A stretch of 64,000 nucleotides of DNA from Aphrophora alni (lineage: Eukaryota > Arthropoda > Insecta > Hemiptera > Aphrophoridae). Both the position numbers and the translations under genes were made by a program. The notes beneath the pieces are model-generated. The model saw nothing but the letters and a program-made list of their open reading frames with translations, had not been told where the DNA came from and did not search any database. Shown one piece after another: positions 35,030 to 47,009 of the stretch (position 1 is its first letter; every line of letters begins with the position of its first letter). Location: contig OY740769.1 in the NCBI GenBank assembly GCA_963513935.1, forward strand, positions 73,177,712-73,241,711, given 5' to 3'.

Positions 35030-36200
35030 TCTCTTTTTATCAACGTGTCGCTTCCATTTATACAAGTCCTTACGGTTCATTAGCTCTACGTGTCTTAACA
35101 TCTTAGGGCTCGCTGGTCTCACGCAATTCTAAAATTTTAGTTTAAATTCTTTTAAGAGTTTTTTCTTAAAACCTCAAATTTTCTCTTGAGTTAAAAAACA
35201 CAATCATTGTTTGTGGATGGTTTTTGCAATCCCAATCTTAATTTTTCTTTTTTTTGTGAAATAACTTCTTTTTTTTGTATCTGATGGGAAAAACAGATAT
35301 TTAACAAATTATATATACAGCAGAACGTTAAATATTCTACATATAATAAACCATCTTCAAAAAAATACGATCACTTTTAATGTTTCAATTATGCTGAGTT
35401 AAATGTAGCCTAGATACATTAAAAGCGGTAACATAATACTCTGGCATATTGTTTTGGTAAAGGGCATGCACACTGGCACACTCCACAGTAATAATGAAAC
35501 GGGAATGGTCAAATAACGCAAAACGTGAAGGTTGCAGTAAATTTCTGCATAACCTAAACTGTGTACACACTAAACAAAATTCAATGACGGGTTTCTTCAG
35601 GATCAGTTGGTACATTGGCACTGTAGAACTGCAGCACCCCCAAAGATAAATAAATAAAATACAAAATTATAATTGTGTGATTATAAATTTTACAATTTAT
35701 ACTTTTAGGTGTAATACTGGGCAATATAACCAATTTAAAAAATGATTGTCAGCCGTTCAATGAGGTTGTAATACGTTCAACTCGGTGGTGGCGTGAATCG
35801 TTGTATTCGGTTAAACTCGGCCAAACTCAATTTAACTGTAACAGCAGTATCGGCCAAACTCGCCGGTATTCGTTTCCCTAGGGCCCTAGGGGGTATGTCA
35901 GAGAATTGGCGGGAGTAGCACTAGAAGTTCTACAGTTCCTCTGGTTTCTCTCAATTATTTGTTAAGGAAGTAACTAAATATCTCAATTTGACTGCTCCAG
36001 AAAATACAACTGCGGAAGTTTTATTAAATGTTTATTTAATGAAATAAGCAAATTGCTAAAAAGTGATCCGAATAAGTTGTTATCCAAACCGATGGGGCTA
36101 AGATTATGAAAAGTGGGTTCAATGCAAAATACAACATGTTTTCAAATAATTTAATTCATTTGTTGTTATGCACATTAACTTAATCAATTAAATTGGTGCG
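35030..36200. other. Spacer with short palindromes
   Basis: Contains the perfect palindrome CCCTAGGGCCCTAGGG at 35876-35891, just upstream of the hAT relic, and a repeated TCGGCCAAACTC at ~35817 and ~35851. The minus frame at 35385-35621 is open but unrecognised. No supported gene. Confidence 0.45.
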
Positions 36201-36206
36201 TTTATT

Positions 36207-37085
36207 TTGTGTAAATCTCACATGCATAGCTGGATTTCTTTTACAATCTCCACAGAGATTAGAAGTGTTAATGTACACATTTCGAAACATTCAAACACAC
36301 TTTGGAATTTTAATATAAGAACTGTTGATGTAGTGTTTGAAAATAAGGAACATCTTATTAAATGTTTCGAAGAACTGAAATTTTGGAGGACTTCTGATAA
36401 AACAATTAAAAAATCAAATCATTCTGAAGATTATTAAAAAATGAAACATTTTTATAGAACTGTTCCATAAAATAATATCTTAACTAGAAGTATTATACTA
36501 TACAACGTGGATGCTAATAAGATCCAAAGAGCAATAAATAATTTGTATGAACCAATTTCTTAAATCCGCAATTCAGGAACATATGAGTTACGTCTAAAGT
36601 TATGGAAAGTAAAGATGTATGTCACCGTATTTGAGCAGAAGTTTTTAAAAAAAATTAATTACGAATCATTTATTAGATGTTGAACTCTTTTACCAAGATA
36701 ATTTGGACGTTTCGTGAAAGTCTACGATCATTTGAAATAAAAGAAACATGTAAAGTTTATTTATTTCTTATTCAAGAAAAATTAGAAACAGAATTACAAG
36801 TTTTTTACTCCGGAAATGAATTTCACAACTTTAACAGCTTAATTTAATTGTTAAGTGAATACAATAAAGAAAACCTATCATATGTGTTTAATGAAAACTT
36901 TAAATTTATTAAAATATTAGTAACAATTCCAATGACAACAGTAGAACCAGAGCAATGTTTTTCATGGCTAAAAAAATATTGAAATCGTATTTAATGAATG
37001 CAATGAACATTAATGAAAAGGCTATTAAAAATATAGTCAACGAAAATGGAATAATGGATTTTTTTTTTCAACAGGATGTTTTATA
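36207..37085 (+). pseudogene. hAT-superfamily transposase relic
   Basis: The plus strand encodes LWNFNIRTVDVVFENKEHLI (~36301), like the (T)RWNF..R.V..V.EN...LI block of ZMYM1-like hAT transposases. ETELQVFYSGNEFHNFNSLI follows (~36789). The hAT dimerisation signature FIKILVTIPMTTVEPEQCFS is at ~36905, followed by a broken WLKKILKSYLMNAMNIN and a tail ending near 37085. The TTVE.E..FS motif is diagnostic. The BED finger and much of the DDE core are not recognisable, and stops and shifts are frequent, so it is dead. CCCTAGGGCCCTAGGG at 35876 could mark an end, but no 8-bp target duplication was found. Confidence 0.82.
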
Positions 37086-37455
37086 ATATTCTATTAAATT
37101 TATTATTTGTATAATAATGTAATGTATAAAATGCATCGGTTAAAATCCTTTTTTCATTTAATTGTCTAAGCGTCTAAGCTATTAAATTTACGATATTTTT
37201 TAACACTCTAAAGTTAAATATAAAAGCGTAATAAACAATTGAGTTGTGCTTATGGATTTTTCCGATAAACAGTTATATTTCACGTAGACCATAATATTAA
37301 ACAAAATAATGTAAAATATTTGGAGATTATAGTTTAAACTTAACTAACTACCGAGTTTAGAATATTCAGCTCTATAACTGTGGAGTCAATATAATTGTTT
37401 TCTACCTCACCCAACCTTCTTTAAAATGTCTTCTTTTATTCCTAAAAAAATATTG

Positions 37456-37473
37456 TTTTTTTTTTTTTTTTTT
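37456..37473. repeat. Poly-T tract
   Basis: About 18 T, possibly the tail of a minus-strand retroposon such as the tRNA-like element at 37.6 kb. Confidence 0.85.
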
Positions 37474-37574
37474 CGATAACACTGACACCTTATACTAACC
37501 TCCTTTTCAAAAACCTCCTTCCTCAGCCACATACTACAAGTTAGAAAAATCTAAATTACACCGAAAAAAACTTT

Positions 37575-37648
37575 GTGGTTGGAATGGGATTCGAAATCAC
37601 GACCTTATATTAGAGAAGTGACGACTTAAATCGCATATCTACCAGAAC
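37575..37648 (-). repeat. tRNA-derived SINE or tRNA pseudogene
   Basis: The minus strand reads TTCTGGTAGATATGCG (A-box-like) and, ~40 bp on, TCGTGATTTCGAATCCCATT, matching the pol III B box (GGTTCGANNCC) and T-arm. The spacing fits a tRNA, but arm pairing is degraded and the variable region ends in TTGGGAT-poor sequence, so a functional tRNA is unlikely. Confidence 0.55.
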
Positions 37649-37649
37649 A

Positions 37650-38325
37650 CATGGGAATAGTTACTTTTTTCACTTTACTAAGTAATAAAATAGTTGCTTT
37701 TCCTACTAGTAACTATATTCTACGACTACTATCATATATAAACTCACTGAATGTAGGTTATACAGATTGAAAAAGTTGTAATACTCGTCCGATTTTGTTG
37801 AAATGAAATATATTAATCTATTTTGGTACGCCGAGTTCGAATTTAACATTGGATTCCTAGCCTACGCAGGGATCAAAATAATATTCATATTAACTAGAGT
37901 GTTTGTTATCTTAGGCAACTAAATCTATCTGTGTTACAGCTCAACAGTTTAGCTTTCAATAAAGTTACGGATTTATTAAAGAACAAAACACGTGTAGCAA
38001 AACTCATCCATGGTTGATAAAACTATAGTAAAAACATCAAAACTAATGTATTTCTGAAATATAAATAATAGGCCTATATATTAAATTTACAACGTATAAA
38101 TCAGCTGACCAGGTAGGTTTGCACCTTTGTTGTTTAAAAGCAACATAAGTTCTACAACTTTCCAGGTTTCTATACAATTCAATTTTCAATACTCATTTAC
38201 ATGTTTCATTCAAGGCAGAGTGTTATTTTTATATTGAAATATTTGTTTACGATTACAATAAAATAAAAACCTAATTCACAAAAAAAAATTAATTGTGACG
38301 TTTTAGAATTTTTTTTACGCAAGGT
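37650..38325. other. Anonymous AT-rich stretch
   Basis: No repeat family, exon or motif was recognised. Confidence 0.4.
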
Positions 38326-38329
38326 TCGA

Positions 38330-38640
38330 TAATTAAACTTTTAGAGAAATCGAGGCTTTATCAAAATGAATGAATAGTTTCGAACTATATTGCTGGAAAG
38401 GGGGCAACCAAAAGTTTTGTTTGGGTCCTTGGAGGTTAAATTTGGGCAAAATTTAATAAAAATCGTTGGAATCGAATTTAAAAAAATCTTAATTATTTTT
38501 GTTTATATGACAGTTACCCCCAAATTTTGAGTTATCAAAAAAATTAAAAAAAGGCCCCGATACATTGCCAAAATATGCCCAAATTTGCGTATCATATCGA
38601 TGGTTAGAAACACACGTATGATATGTCCATTTTACCAAAC
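38330..38640 (-). repeat. Interspersed repeat family A, inverted copy
   Basis: Matches the reverse complement of 8830-9010: GGGTCCTTGGAGGTTAAATTTG, then CCCCAAATTTTGAGTTAT, then CCAAAATATGCCCA. The middle block is also the core of the ~42-bp minisatellite at 4.4-5.3 kb. Confidence 0.72.
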
Positions 38641-38644
38641 TTTC

Positions 38645-39560
38645 GGGAAACGCAAAAAGAAGTTTTGTTTCTTACATTTTTTAAAAATTCTTATTTGTAC
38701 TTAATACACTAGGGTGAAATATGAATGCCCATTTAATATATTTTATGTTTTAAGTAGTTGTTTACCGTTATTTAGTCTACTTTGAGAGAAATTAAATTAA
38801 ATTTTGGAAGAATTATCCACCTTTATGAAAATATTCTAAGCTCGTTTACAATTTAGCTAAGGAGCTAGCGGCAAGTAAGTAATTAGGATGTGTAAAGAGA
38901 GGACATTAAACTTGCGTTATCAGTAGTGTTGTTATCAAAGAAAATAGAGCTAATGTCGTGAGACTATGGGGTGTTCACCTTTGAGGTCATTGTACGCTTC
39001 ACCAAACACCGCTAAACTAGTCATCTGCGGAGCTAGTCTAGTTATCTCGTTTGAAATCAATCTGTTTATCGGTAACTGCGAGATTATCTCTGAAAGCAAG
39101 TTGTTTAAATCAATTTCTTAGTGTTTACATCCTATATTCAAAATATTAGACTTATTTGTAAATATGATATTAAGACATTCTTTTAGTTGTTTTACAAATT
39201 AATAAATCTGTCTAACGCGTCAATACTACGCTACCTGGAGTATTTCCTTATTTCATGTGCCCAACTATAATCAATAAAAAGAGGATAAACTGTGAAAAAC
39301 ACTTCAAATTATACATATCCGTAAAAAACAAATAATAATAATATACAGTCCCCATCTCCCCAAATAGCTAATATGACAGTTATCTGTTCAGACAGTTTAT
39401 CTGGTTAATAAATGAAAATTCAACCTGGAATAAGGTTGAATATCTTGAAATCAGCTGATACTGATTTTAATCAAATTTCTGATAATAGTGAAGATTCCCA
39501 AAACGAAAGTGCCAAACAGGAAGTAAAAATAAATTAAGGTTAAACAGTATTTTGGAAAAT
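38645..39560. other. Anonymous stretch
   Basis: A somewhat GC-richer segment at ~38860-39080 contains GTTGTTATCAAAG and GGGGTGTTCACC. No exon or repeat family was identified. Confidence 0.4.
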
Positions 39561-39564
39561 ACTT

Positions 39565-41385
39565 AATTTTCCATTAGCTTTGTTTACCCTTAAATAACAA
39601 AATCCATATGGGCTGGTTTACGCGAATTGTCTCTTAAAAATTGTTAATAAGCAATAAATTAACAATTTTATAAACAAATATAATAACTCCCAAATACAAT
39701 TGTAAAATCGACATAAAAATTTTACCTGTGGGTTTTGGGGTGACTAATCTGAAATAAAAAATAACCGATATTTATTTATAAATATGGAAGAATTGTTTAC
39801 ACAAAATTCGCGCGCGTGGAATTGTTTTCAAACTATCGCGTGGTAATCTGCTTTAAGTTGAAGCTAAGTGTAGATGTATCGACAACGAGTAATTTTATAA
39901 ATTTATTAAACTGTTAAAAATAAGATTATTTATAAAAACATTTTAATTGAATAGTTTATTTTAAATCCATGTTTTTTAATGGTGTAGAATTTGCATTTAA
40001 ACGTCGATTGTTTTTTAATTTTATTTCATAGTATGTGAGATGATAAAGTTTTAATAAAATTATAGTAAACAAACAAACTTTGTAAGAAAGTGCATTAAAA
40101 ATCCAAAGAAAAACAGTACTGTGATTATTAATTAAATACAGGTGCCAACAGCGGTGCAGGGAAGGTAAATATAAAACAATAACAAATTCTAAGCCTGCAT
40201 AACTGTACTAAACAATATAACATTCAGTCGCAATAAATTCAGTTTCATGAGTTTTATCTGAATTTTAATTTTTGAAAATCAGTGAAAAATTGGGAAACGA
40301 GCATTGTATTCATCTATAAAAATTCTTTTTATACCCACGGTATAGCTTTAAAATAATAAATAAATTCTCAATTTGTAAGAAACAAATTTCAGGTTAAAAA
40401 AGGTCATAGATATATTTCTTTCTTGAATTTTGTTTTATGAAAATCAAGCATTTATTTAACATCTTATCATTCAAAAACTACGTAAATTAAAACAAAAATA
40501 TGATTTTTAGATAGTTAAATTGCTCTAGATTTCTCTTTTTTTTATCGATTGAAAACATAAAAAACAGATTTTAGGTTAAAAGTTTGTCTATAACTTTTCA
40601 ACTGAATTTTTTTTTGAAAATTCATAAAAACAGTAAAGTTAATATAATTTTATTGTCAAAAAATCATTTCCTGTGTAAAATATGAGCATGTCCTTCAACA
40701 AAAAGCGCATACAATTCGATACATTGCTATCTGTAACACTATTGCTGTCTGAAAACAATACACCCATACGCTTGGTTTTACACCTATACTATGGACTTTC
40801 TTAGTCCATATTTAATATGCACACTTACTGCAAAATATTTTTGTAATCAGCAATAAAATTTAGGTTCATTAGGTAGGCTAAACTTTAATATTTCATCATC
40901 GCCAATAAACTTAAAAATATATATTTTTTAATAATCATATAATTTTAGATTCATAGGCTGTATATAAGAATACAATCTGCCACAATCTCTCGGAAAAAAA
41001 TTATTAAAATGACACACAATTTTTAAAAAATTTATGAAATATATCGCCATTTTGGATTAGCTATCTTGGATTTGGACAAGGTTAACAACCTTTAAAAAGT
41101 CCAAAATACAGTAAAACTTTTTAGTTTATTTAATAAAGAATTCACTTAAAAAAAAAAAAAACAAAAAAAAACTCATTTTGAAGTATTAATTCTGGATTTT
41201 TTACATTTTAACCTCATAGTCAGCAACCCAATAAAACCTGGGTATCATTTTTACGGTCGTTTGGCCAGTTTGTTTATAAAATTGTTAATTTATTGTTTAT
41301 TAACAATTAAGTGGGAATTATCATAAATAAGACCATACGGTTTTTCTTATTTAAAGGGAAACAAAGGTAATCCAAAACAATATAC
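39565..41385. repeat. Inverted pair of a second dispersed repeat
   Basis: 39565-39765 and 41195-41385 are diverged reverse complements. They share TTATAAAATTGTTAATTTAT, then TG(C/T)TTATTAACAATT, a (CATA)TGG/(CATA)CGG...TTATTTAA(A)GGG block with AAACAAAG(C/G)TAAT, and a matching GGGTTTT.GGG.TG.CTGA segment. The 1.4 kb between them is AT-rich without a transposase. Either a long-TIR element with a decayed interior or two separate insertions. Confidence 0.7.
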
Positions 41386-41389
41386 CAAA

Positions 41390-42060
41390 ATGCATTCTTT
41401 TACCTGGATTTTCCCAGATGATCCATTTTTCACCGCTTACTGGCTGGACTTTAATGAACAATACAACCTTGGAACAAGCTCAATATATGAATTTTTCCTT
41501 ATAGAAGAAGATATCGTCAAATTTATAGTTCATTTCTTAAATAGGATTTTCTAAAATGAAGCCTCTAGGGCCTTAAGGTCTCCATCTCCCCAAAATTCTC
41601 GGTTCGAGAGATATAAAAAAGGAAAAGAAAATAAACCATGGGGTTTCACCATAAATGTTCGAATATTCCGAATTTGGCGAAAGCGATAAAAATCAAATGT
41701 TCAGATATACGAGTATAATCGAAACCAATTGTGCCAAACTTCAGTCAAAAAATAATACAGTTTGTAATTTGCTAATATTAATTTATTACTTTCAACAATC
41801 CAGTAGCCTACTAATTGTTATTATACTGCTTATGAAAATACTGCTGAATAAATTTAGTTATAAAATTAAACTGTAGAGTTTTAACGTTAGATGTACTTTA
41901 TTTAAATTAAATAAACATAATGTCAATCTACACTAAAAAAGTACACTGTGTGTTCAAATTATGGAAGACATACTACAGTTTATTTATGTGATGAAATAGA
42001 TAAGTATGTTACAGCTACATATTGTGTACAAGTATTAAATATAGGCCTACAGTGTGTGTA
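41390..42060. other. Anonymous AT-rich stretch
   Basis: Contains AAGCCTCTAGGGCC (~41560), shared with the family-A-like copy at 15.77 kb. The 73-codon frame at 41655 has no supporting features. Confidence 0.4.
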
Positions 42061-42144
42061 AAAAATATGAAAACTTAATATTTCAAGAACTGATTTAGGT
42101 AAAAAAGATGTTTGACCTCTTACTTTAAAACTCTTAACATTAGT

Positions 42145-43020
42145 TATCTACAGGGTGGTACAAAAGTTTTGTAGAATATACAGAGTGTTCCAAAAATTAA
42201 CAAAGCGTGATTTTTCTCAACTTTTTAAATGTGTTGCAATTCATATCTAGGACATAAATTAATAAAGTGTAATAAAAGTTTAATTTCATATTCGGGATGT
42301 TTCAAAAATTGACAAAACGTCAAATTTTTACAGAATTTTCAAATAGAACTGTATTAATTGTTTTTAATTATTGTGGTAGTCTTTTAACCTTCTTCATCTG
42401 AATGTTTAATTTTCATCTTATCTATAAAATTAACTAAGTTACAGAGGCACAAAGTTCAATAATTTTGCTATTAGATTGATTTATGCTGTAAAATGGTTTT
42501 GAAAAGTTATATGTTTGAACAGGTTTATCTAATCTGATCTTCTCCTATTTTATTTTAGAATTTACAATGCAGCCAGTCTTCAGTAATTAGTGTGTCTTGT
42601 GACAGTATCATTCTGATTTAGCCGTGAGTGATTGAGACTACATTATTTGTATTACTTGATGTTTCTAAATGAAAGCAAGAGAATACATTGTTTATAATGC
42701 AGGAATATGGAGAAAATGTGCGCTCATATTAACAAGTAGCCGATTTTTTTAAACAAAATATTTCCCAACAGACCTCTGGTAGCTAAATCAACCATATTAA
42801 AGATGGTACAAAGGTTTGAAGAAAATGGCAATGTACAATACGATCAGGGACGCAGAAAACCTAAGTCTGGTACAAATGATGACACCCTGTTGGATGTCCT
42901 TCAAACATCTGTTGAAGATCTCCAGACATTTATTAAGTGGCTAAATTTGATAATAGTGTGTACCTAACTGAACCCCCTGATGGAAACGTTATTGGTAAGA
43001 AACCATTATTATTCATTAAA
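42145..43020 (+). pseudogene. Tc1/IS630-type transposon relic, HTH half
   Basis: A terminus-like sequence TACAGGGTGGTACAAAAG at ~42150 resembles the inverse of ACACCCTGTATA at 63686. The plus strand then encodes a winged/HTH N-terminal region: IMQEYGENVRSY (~42695), KSTILKMVQRFEENGNVQYD (~42797), GRRKPKSGTNDDTLLDVLQT (~42852). This is the arrangement ST...V.RF.E.G.V....R.GRP...T.E.....V..SVE found in Tc1-like transposases. Stops occur, and the catalytic DDE part was not recognised downstream. Confidence 0.65.
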
Positions 43021-43031
43021 ATGAAGAGAAG

Positions 43032-43295
43032 ATGTCTGGTTGTCCAGTTCTGAAGAAAAAGGTTGAATTTTCAAATTTACAAATACTATTACCAAATTGG
43101 GAAAAAATACGGAATACATCGACCACTAGCAGTAAGCAATTTGATGAGTACAATATGTTTGATCACCACATAACTGGACAACTAAGAAAAAATTGTCCAC
43201 CTGGTGTTTTATATACTGAGTGGCTTAAAAAACAGACCAGTCCCACGTTTCTTTTCTTACATGCCACCAGATCAAGTGTGGAAAATGGTGACTGA
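43032..43295 (+). CDS. Unrecognised 87-codon open frame
   Basis: Starts MSGCPVLKKKVEFSNLQI and ends TEWLKKQTSPTFLFLHATRS, then SSVENGD. It lies 3' of the Tc1-type HTH remnant and may be part of the same decayed element. Composition is protein-like (balanced charge, no low complexity), but no motif was recognised and no splice sites were identified. Confidence 0.2.
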   Translation: MSGCPVLKKKVEFSNLQILLPNWEKIRNTSTTSSKQFDEYNMFDHHITGQLRKNCPPGVLYTEWLKKQTSPTFLFLHATRSSVENGD

Positions 43296-43824
43296 CTCTC
43301 ATAACCAGTGTACCATTTATTAGACATGGTTATAAGAATTATGACTAATTAAAAAATGTATAGTTTTATGGTTTGATTTCAGTACAGCCTTCTGTCATTG
43401 CTAACATTGTGTTAATTTTAATTCACTCATTTTAGCCTACAAATTAATTTTTAAATTATAAGTGTTAAATTATTGTACATATACATCAATTGATCCTTAT
43501 TCTTCTAAAATATGTTATCACAGCCACAATACATAAATCCATTTGGATGTTGTTAAACTTCAAACTTTTTCATGAGAATGTAAACGCACCATCAACAAAC
43601 GGGAATAACGATGTGCACATGAGGCTGGTGATTTGACACACTGAATGCCTATCTTAAGGTATTAAATGTGTATGGCTATAGCAGGAGTGCAACTGAATAT
43701 CTGTCATGTATTAAATTATAATTTTCCTGTTACCAAACAGGATACTAGTACTGTTTATATTATGAAAAGTATAATCAGATACAGAATATCTTAGTCCTTT
43801 GTAAGTCGATAACTCTTTTAAGTA

Positions 43825-44034
43825 TTATATTATTTCAACATGTTCTTTATGATCGGCGTCATTGAATATGTAACTCATTCTGCCACACATACCTAATCTG
43901 CTAGCTAATACACAAGGTAATATATCTGCTCTCGGGCTCGTAATATATCTCTCCAACTCATGGGCATCCTCTGGTGCTAACTCCTGAAGAAGTATTTCTG
44001 ATGTACCAAGAATATCTTTTATACCATAAGTCCT
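43825..44034 (-). CDS. Unrecognised 70-codon stop-to-stop frame
   Basis: The minus strand reads RTYGIKDILGTSEILLQELA, PEDAHELERYITSPRADILP, CVLASRLGMCGRMSYIFNDA and then a short tail to TAA. Helix-like amphipathic composition and the lack of low-complexity runs make it more protein-like than its neighbours. There is no ATG near the start, so it would be an exon or a transposon fragment. No family was recognised. Confidence 0.3.
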   Translation of the reverse strand, partial: RTYGIKDILGTSEILLQELAPEDAHELERYITSPRADILPCVLASRLGMCGRMSYIFNDADHKEHVEII

Positions 44035-44769
44035 TCACCCAAATTCTACACCTATTTAAGATTTTTTTAGAGTTCTACACTTAGCAGTTTTTAGAGTTCA
44101 GTAATAGCATCTTCAAAGTCTAACTTAAATATAAATTTATATTGCAAACACCAAACCACACAAGCACCTCATTGAGCTCCGATTGACACTGGTAAGTCAA
44201 CAGATGGCCAGTACTGCTGTTCTCTGCTGTAACTCAATTTTAACTAACAGTCTCTCCAAGTAATGAGAGGACCATAAATCCATAGGCCTATGGGCTAACT
44301 AACTTAATTTGTTATTCAACCTCCAAATAACTCGACGATTTATAGAAAACCTATTAAAGGGAACAGTTTAAATTTATGAACATACACAATTCATTAATAC
44401 AGCTAATTTGATCAAAAGTGAAGGGCTACATATCAAAGCCTCTTTCACTGAAATTCCTTGAACTTACACAATACAATATTTACACAGAATAATTAAATAT
44501 AAGAGAGAAACATTTTTGTCCTCTTCTTAATATAAAATTGACTACACTGTAATATATGTTTAAACAAATGTTGTACAAAATAATTTGATTATCTATTTAA
44601 ATATATACATACAAAATTAATGAACCATTGACAAAGAATGACATTTTTTTACTACTTTGGATCGATTATATTATAATAAAATCTAACCTTAAAAGAAAAT
44701 TATAAAATATATCAAAAGATTAATCTAAGGAAAAATATATAATAATCCTTTGATGTTTTGCTCATGCAG

Positions 44770-45245
44770 ATCATCCTTATTCATTCCTAATGATCTCTCC
44801 ACAGCTGCTCCTTTTCCACCATTCTCCAGTCTGCTCCCTAGGTTTACATATCATCCTGAATTATAACTGCATGTCCTACTGAATTTGAACTTTTCATCTA
44901 GTCTGTGGCCTTCTCATGTCTTCTTCACTTTTCTATTTTACAAATATAATTGCAATTTTTTTTTGTACTTATAAAAAGGAACCCTTTTTGTAATATTTTC
45001 TATTCCTCTAAAAAATCTCATCTCTGTCACCTGCAGTCTACACAGAGCTTTCTTTTTCCAGATTCATCTCTCTTACCCATAAAAAGATGTTGGTACTCTA
45101 CACTTTATACATAATTGTTTTGGCCTGTTTCTATCGCCATATTATATCCTTCATCATGTTGTAAAACAGATCACTCTTCTATAACTTTTGTCCTACATCC
45201 TCTTACATTGGCAGTGATCTTGCTTCCTAGATACTGTAAAGCCAG
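44770..45245 (-). pseudogene. LINE reverse transcriptase C-terminal relic
   Basis: On the minus strand YLGSKITANVRG (~45230) matches the (F/Y)LGS.I...G block that follows the RT palm in craniate/RTE-like endonuclease-reverse transcriptase ORFs. DIIWR (45150) and GCERWIWKKKALCRLQVTEM-like text with RFFRGIENITKRV (~45060-44990) match the usual YG.E.W.......RL...EM...R...G..R.DR segment. A Lys/Arg-rich stretch and a Trp-containing tail follow. Frameshifts and stops are frequent. There is no 5' part. Confidence 0.65.
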
Positions 45246-45255
45246 GTGGCTTTAG

Positions 45256-45405
45256 ATAGAGGTCTGACTTTGGACAAAATGATACCATTTTGTTTTGATC
45301 TGTTGACATGTCTATCGAAAAAGAAATTGAAGTTCTGGGTTGACAGATGCATACAGGTGGCTCTAAAAAGGCAGCAAACAGTGTCCAAAACTGAGATACA
45401 AGCAG
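45256..45405 (+). CDS. Candidate 150-bp internal exon, unrecognised
   Basis: A TTTAG acceptor at 45251-45255 and a strong CAG|GTAAGT donor at 45405/45406 bound an open phase-1-1 frame: RGLTLDKMIPFCFDLLTCLS, then KKKLKFWVDRCIQVALKRQQ, then TVSKTEIQA. A good acceptor (GGTTTGTTTCAG, ~45590-45601) follows, just before the ATG of the pogo-like transposase. This may be a 5' leader exon of that transposon or an exon of an unrelated host gene. Confidence 0.35.
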
Positions 45406-45639
45406 GTAAGTAATATTTATGAATCTTTAAACTTTTACGATATTTTTATCGTAAAATAATAACTTATAAACTTCACTGTAATAAAATGTTAATAGGTGGG
45501 ATCATAGTTTTACAATTTGCAGGTGACTTTGGACTACTATACATACATAATAACAACTGAATTGCACTCTGATTTTATTGTTTAAATATTGGTTTGTTTC
45601 AGTTTCTTGGCCATTATTACACAGACCTTCTACATAATA

Positions 45640-46950
45640 CAAACATGGGTAAATTCAAGAAAAAAATTGGTGGACAACATATGCTAACTACACAGAAGAA
45701 AATCTTATCAAAGTTGTAGAAAAAGGTTTAAGGAGAAGTATTTATGTTATAAAAGTAAAAAGTATAGCATCCCTAAATCAATATTTGATAATAAATCAAA
45801 AGGGAAACATCAATTTAATTTTGGGGGACAGTGTTTTTTTAGTGGAGGAAGAACTTAAGCTAACTTAAAACATTATTTTAGCCAGTACATGGGATTTCAA
45901 CTAACTGGATTTGATATAGCGTTTATAGTTAAGTCTTTCCTAGATACTAGTGGCCGCATAATTAAATCATTTCTACGTAATTTACCTGCAAAGTAATGGA
46001 GTAGCGGATTTTTAAATCACATCACAAGAACATTATTTCTCAAAGATTGTGTTAAATGTGAAAAGATATAGTGGGTCTCTAAAGGATGTTGATTCAAGGG
46101 CTATAGTAAATTATGATGAGACAAACCTGATTGATGACCTGGGTGATAGAAAATTGTTTGTCGGCAAGGAAGTAAATACCCACAATGTGTAATGGATACT
46201 TCTAAGCAGGCTAATTCATACATATTTTCAGGAACCGAAGAAGATGAGTGGTTGCCATTCAACATAGTGTGTAAAGGAGAACACCTGTATAAGTCTTGAA
46301 CAATAATGGATCGAAAAGAAGTCCGATACAATCGTACAAAGACTGGATCATTTACGAGTGAAGGTTTGAAGACTGATACTTTAGTATTGTTTACCCTTTA
46401 TTTCAGAACTCTACTCAAAAAGAGTCTAAAAGTTCTTTTTGGTGATAAATTATGGAGCTATATTTCAGCAGCTGTCATCGCTTCATGTGATGAAAACAAC
46501 ATATTATTATGCTTCTTCTCTGCAATCAGCATACATATAACACAATTAATAATAGATGTATCATGTTTTAGAAGACTTAAATCCAAATGAAGAGAAGTCC
46601 TGACAGATTGAAAATTGAAGAATAGAGGAACTATCCTAAAAGATAAATTTTCTTTGCTTTTGAAAATTTTCATTGATGAAATGAACAATGAAGACCATGG
46701 AAAAAATAAACTCATTGCTGGATTTAAATCTGTGGTGTGTTCCCCATGTATCGTGAGAAACATACCCTGAAAGTATCAGATAAAGGGAATGCTAGTATTG
46801 GAAGTATTACTGCTACTATCACCAGTGCAATGAGTACCTGTTTAATTGAATCAACATTTGAAACTTTTCTGGAAAACATGATAATAGTAGTTGAGGAGTA
46901 TAATGCATGTTTACCTACTCTATCGGATTTTTTGTGAAGAGAAGGTGCTA
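45640..46950 (+). pseudogene. pogo/Tigger-like (jerky-type) transposase relic
   Basis: Starts near ATGGGTAAATTCAAGAAA (45644). A Pipsqueak-type helix-turn-helix follows: NYTEENLIKVVEKGLRRS then YSIPKSIFDNKSKGKHQF (IP.S...K.KGK is the signature). The DDE domain is recognisable across shifts. NYDETNLIDDLGDRKLF (~46108) carries the first catalytic Asp. RYNRTKTGSF is at ~46325, and LFGDKLWSYISAAVIASCDE (~46437) is the GDN.SSH...VI..C block with the second Asp region changed (GDN to GDK). NNILLCFFSAISIHITQ is degraded CLPPN.TH..QP. Many stops and frameshifts; inactive. This family (DDE_1, CENP-B/jerky-like) is abundant in hemipterans. TIRs were not identified. Confidence 0.85.
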
Positions 46951-47009
46951 CTATGTGGAATATTTTTATTGTATGCTATATAATGGTGTAGAACTCAAAT
47001 TGTGCTGTT

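Noticed and set aside
37575..37648. Functional tRNA gene
   Set aside because: A and B box-like words are present, but the stems do not pair well and no clear anticodon loop or terminator is visible.
46101..46763. Minus-strand frames of 76 and 101 codons
   Set aside because: Antisense shadows of the plus-strand pogo-like transposase relic.
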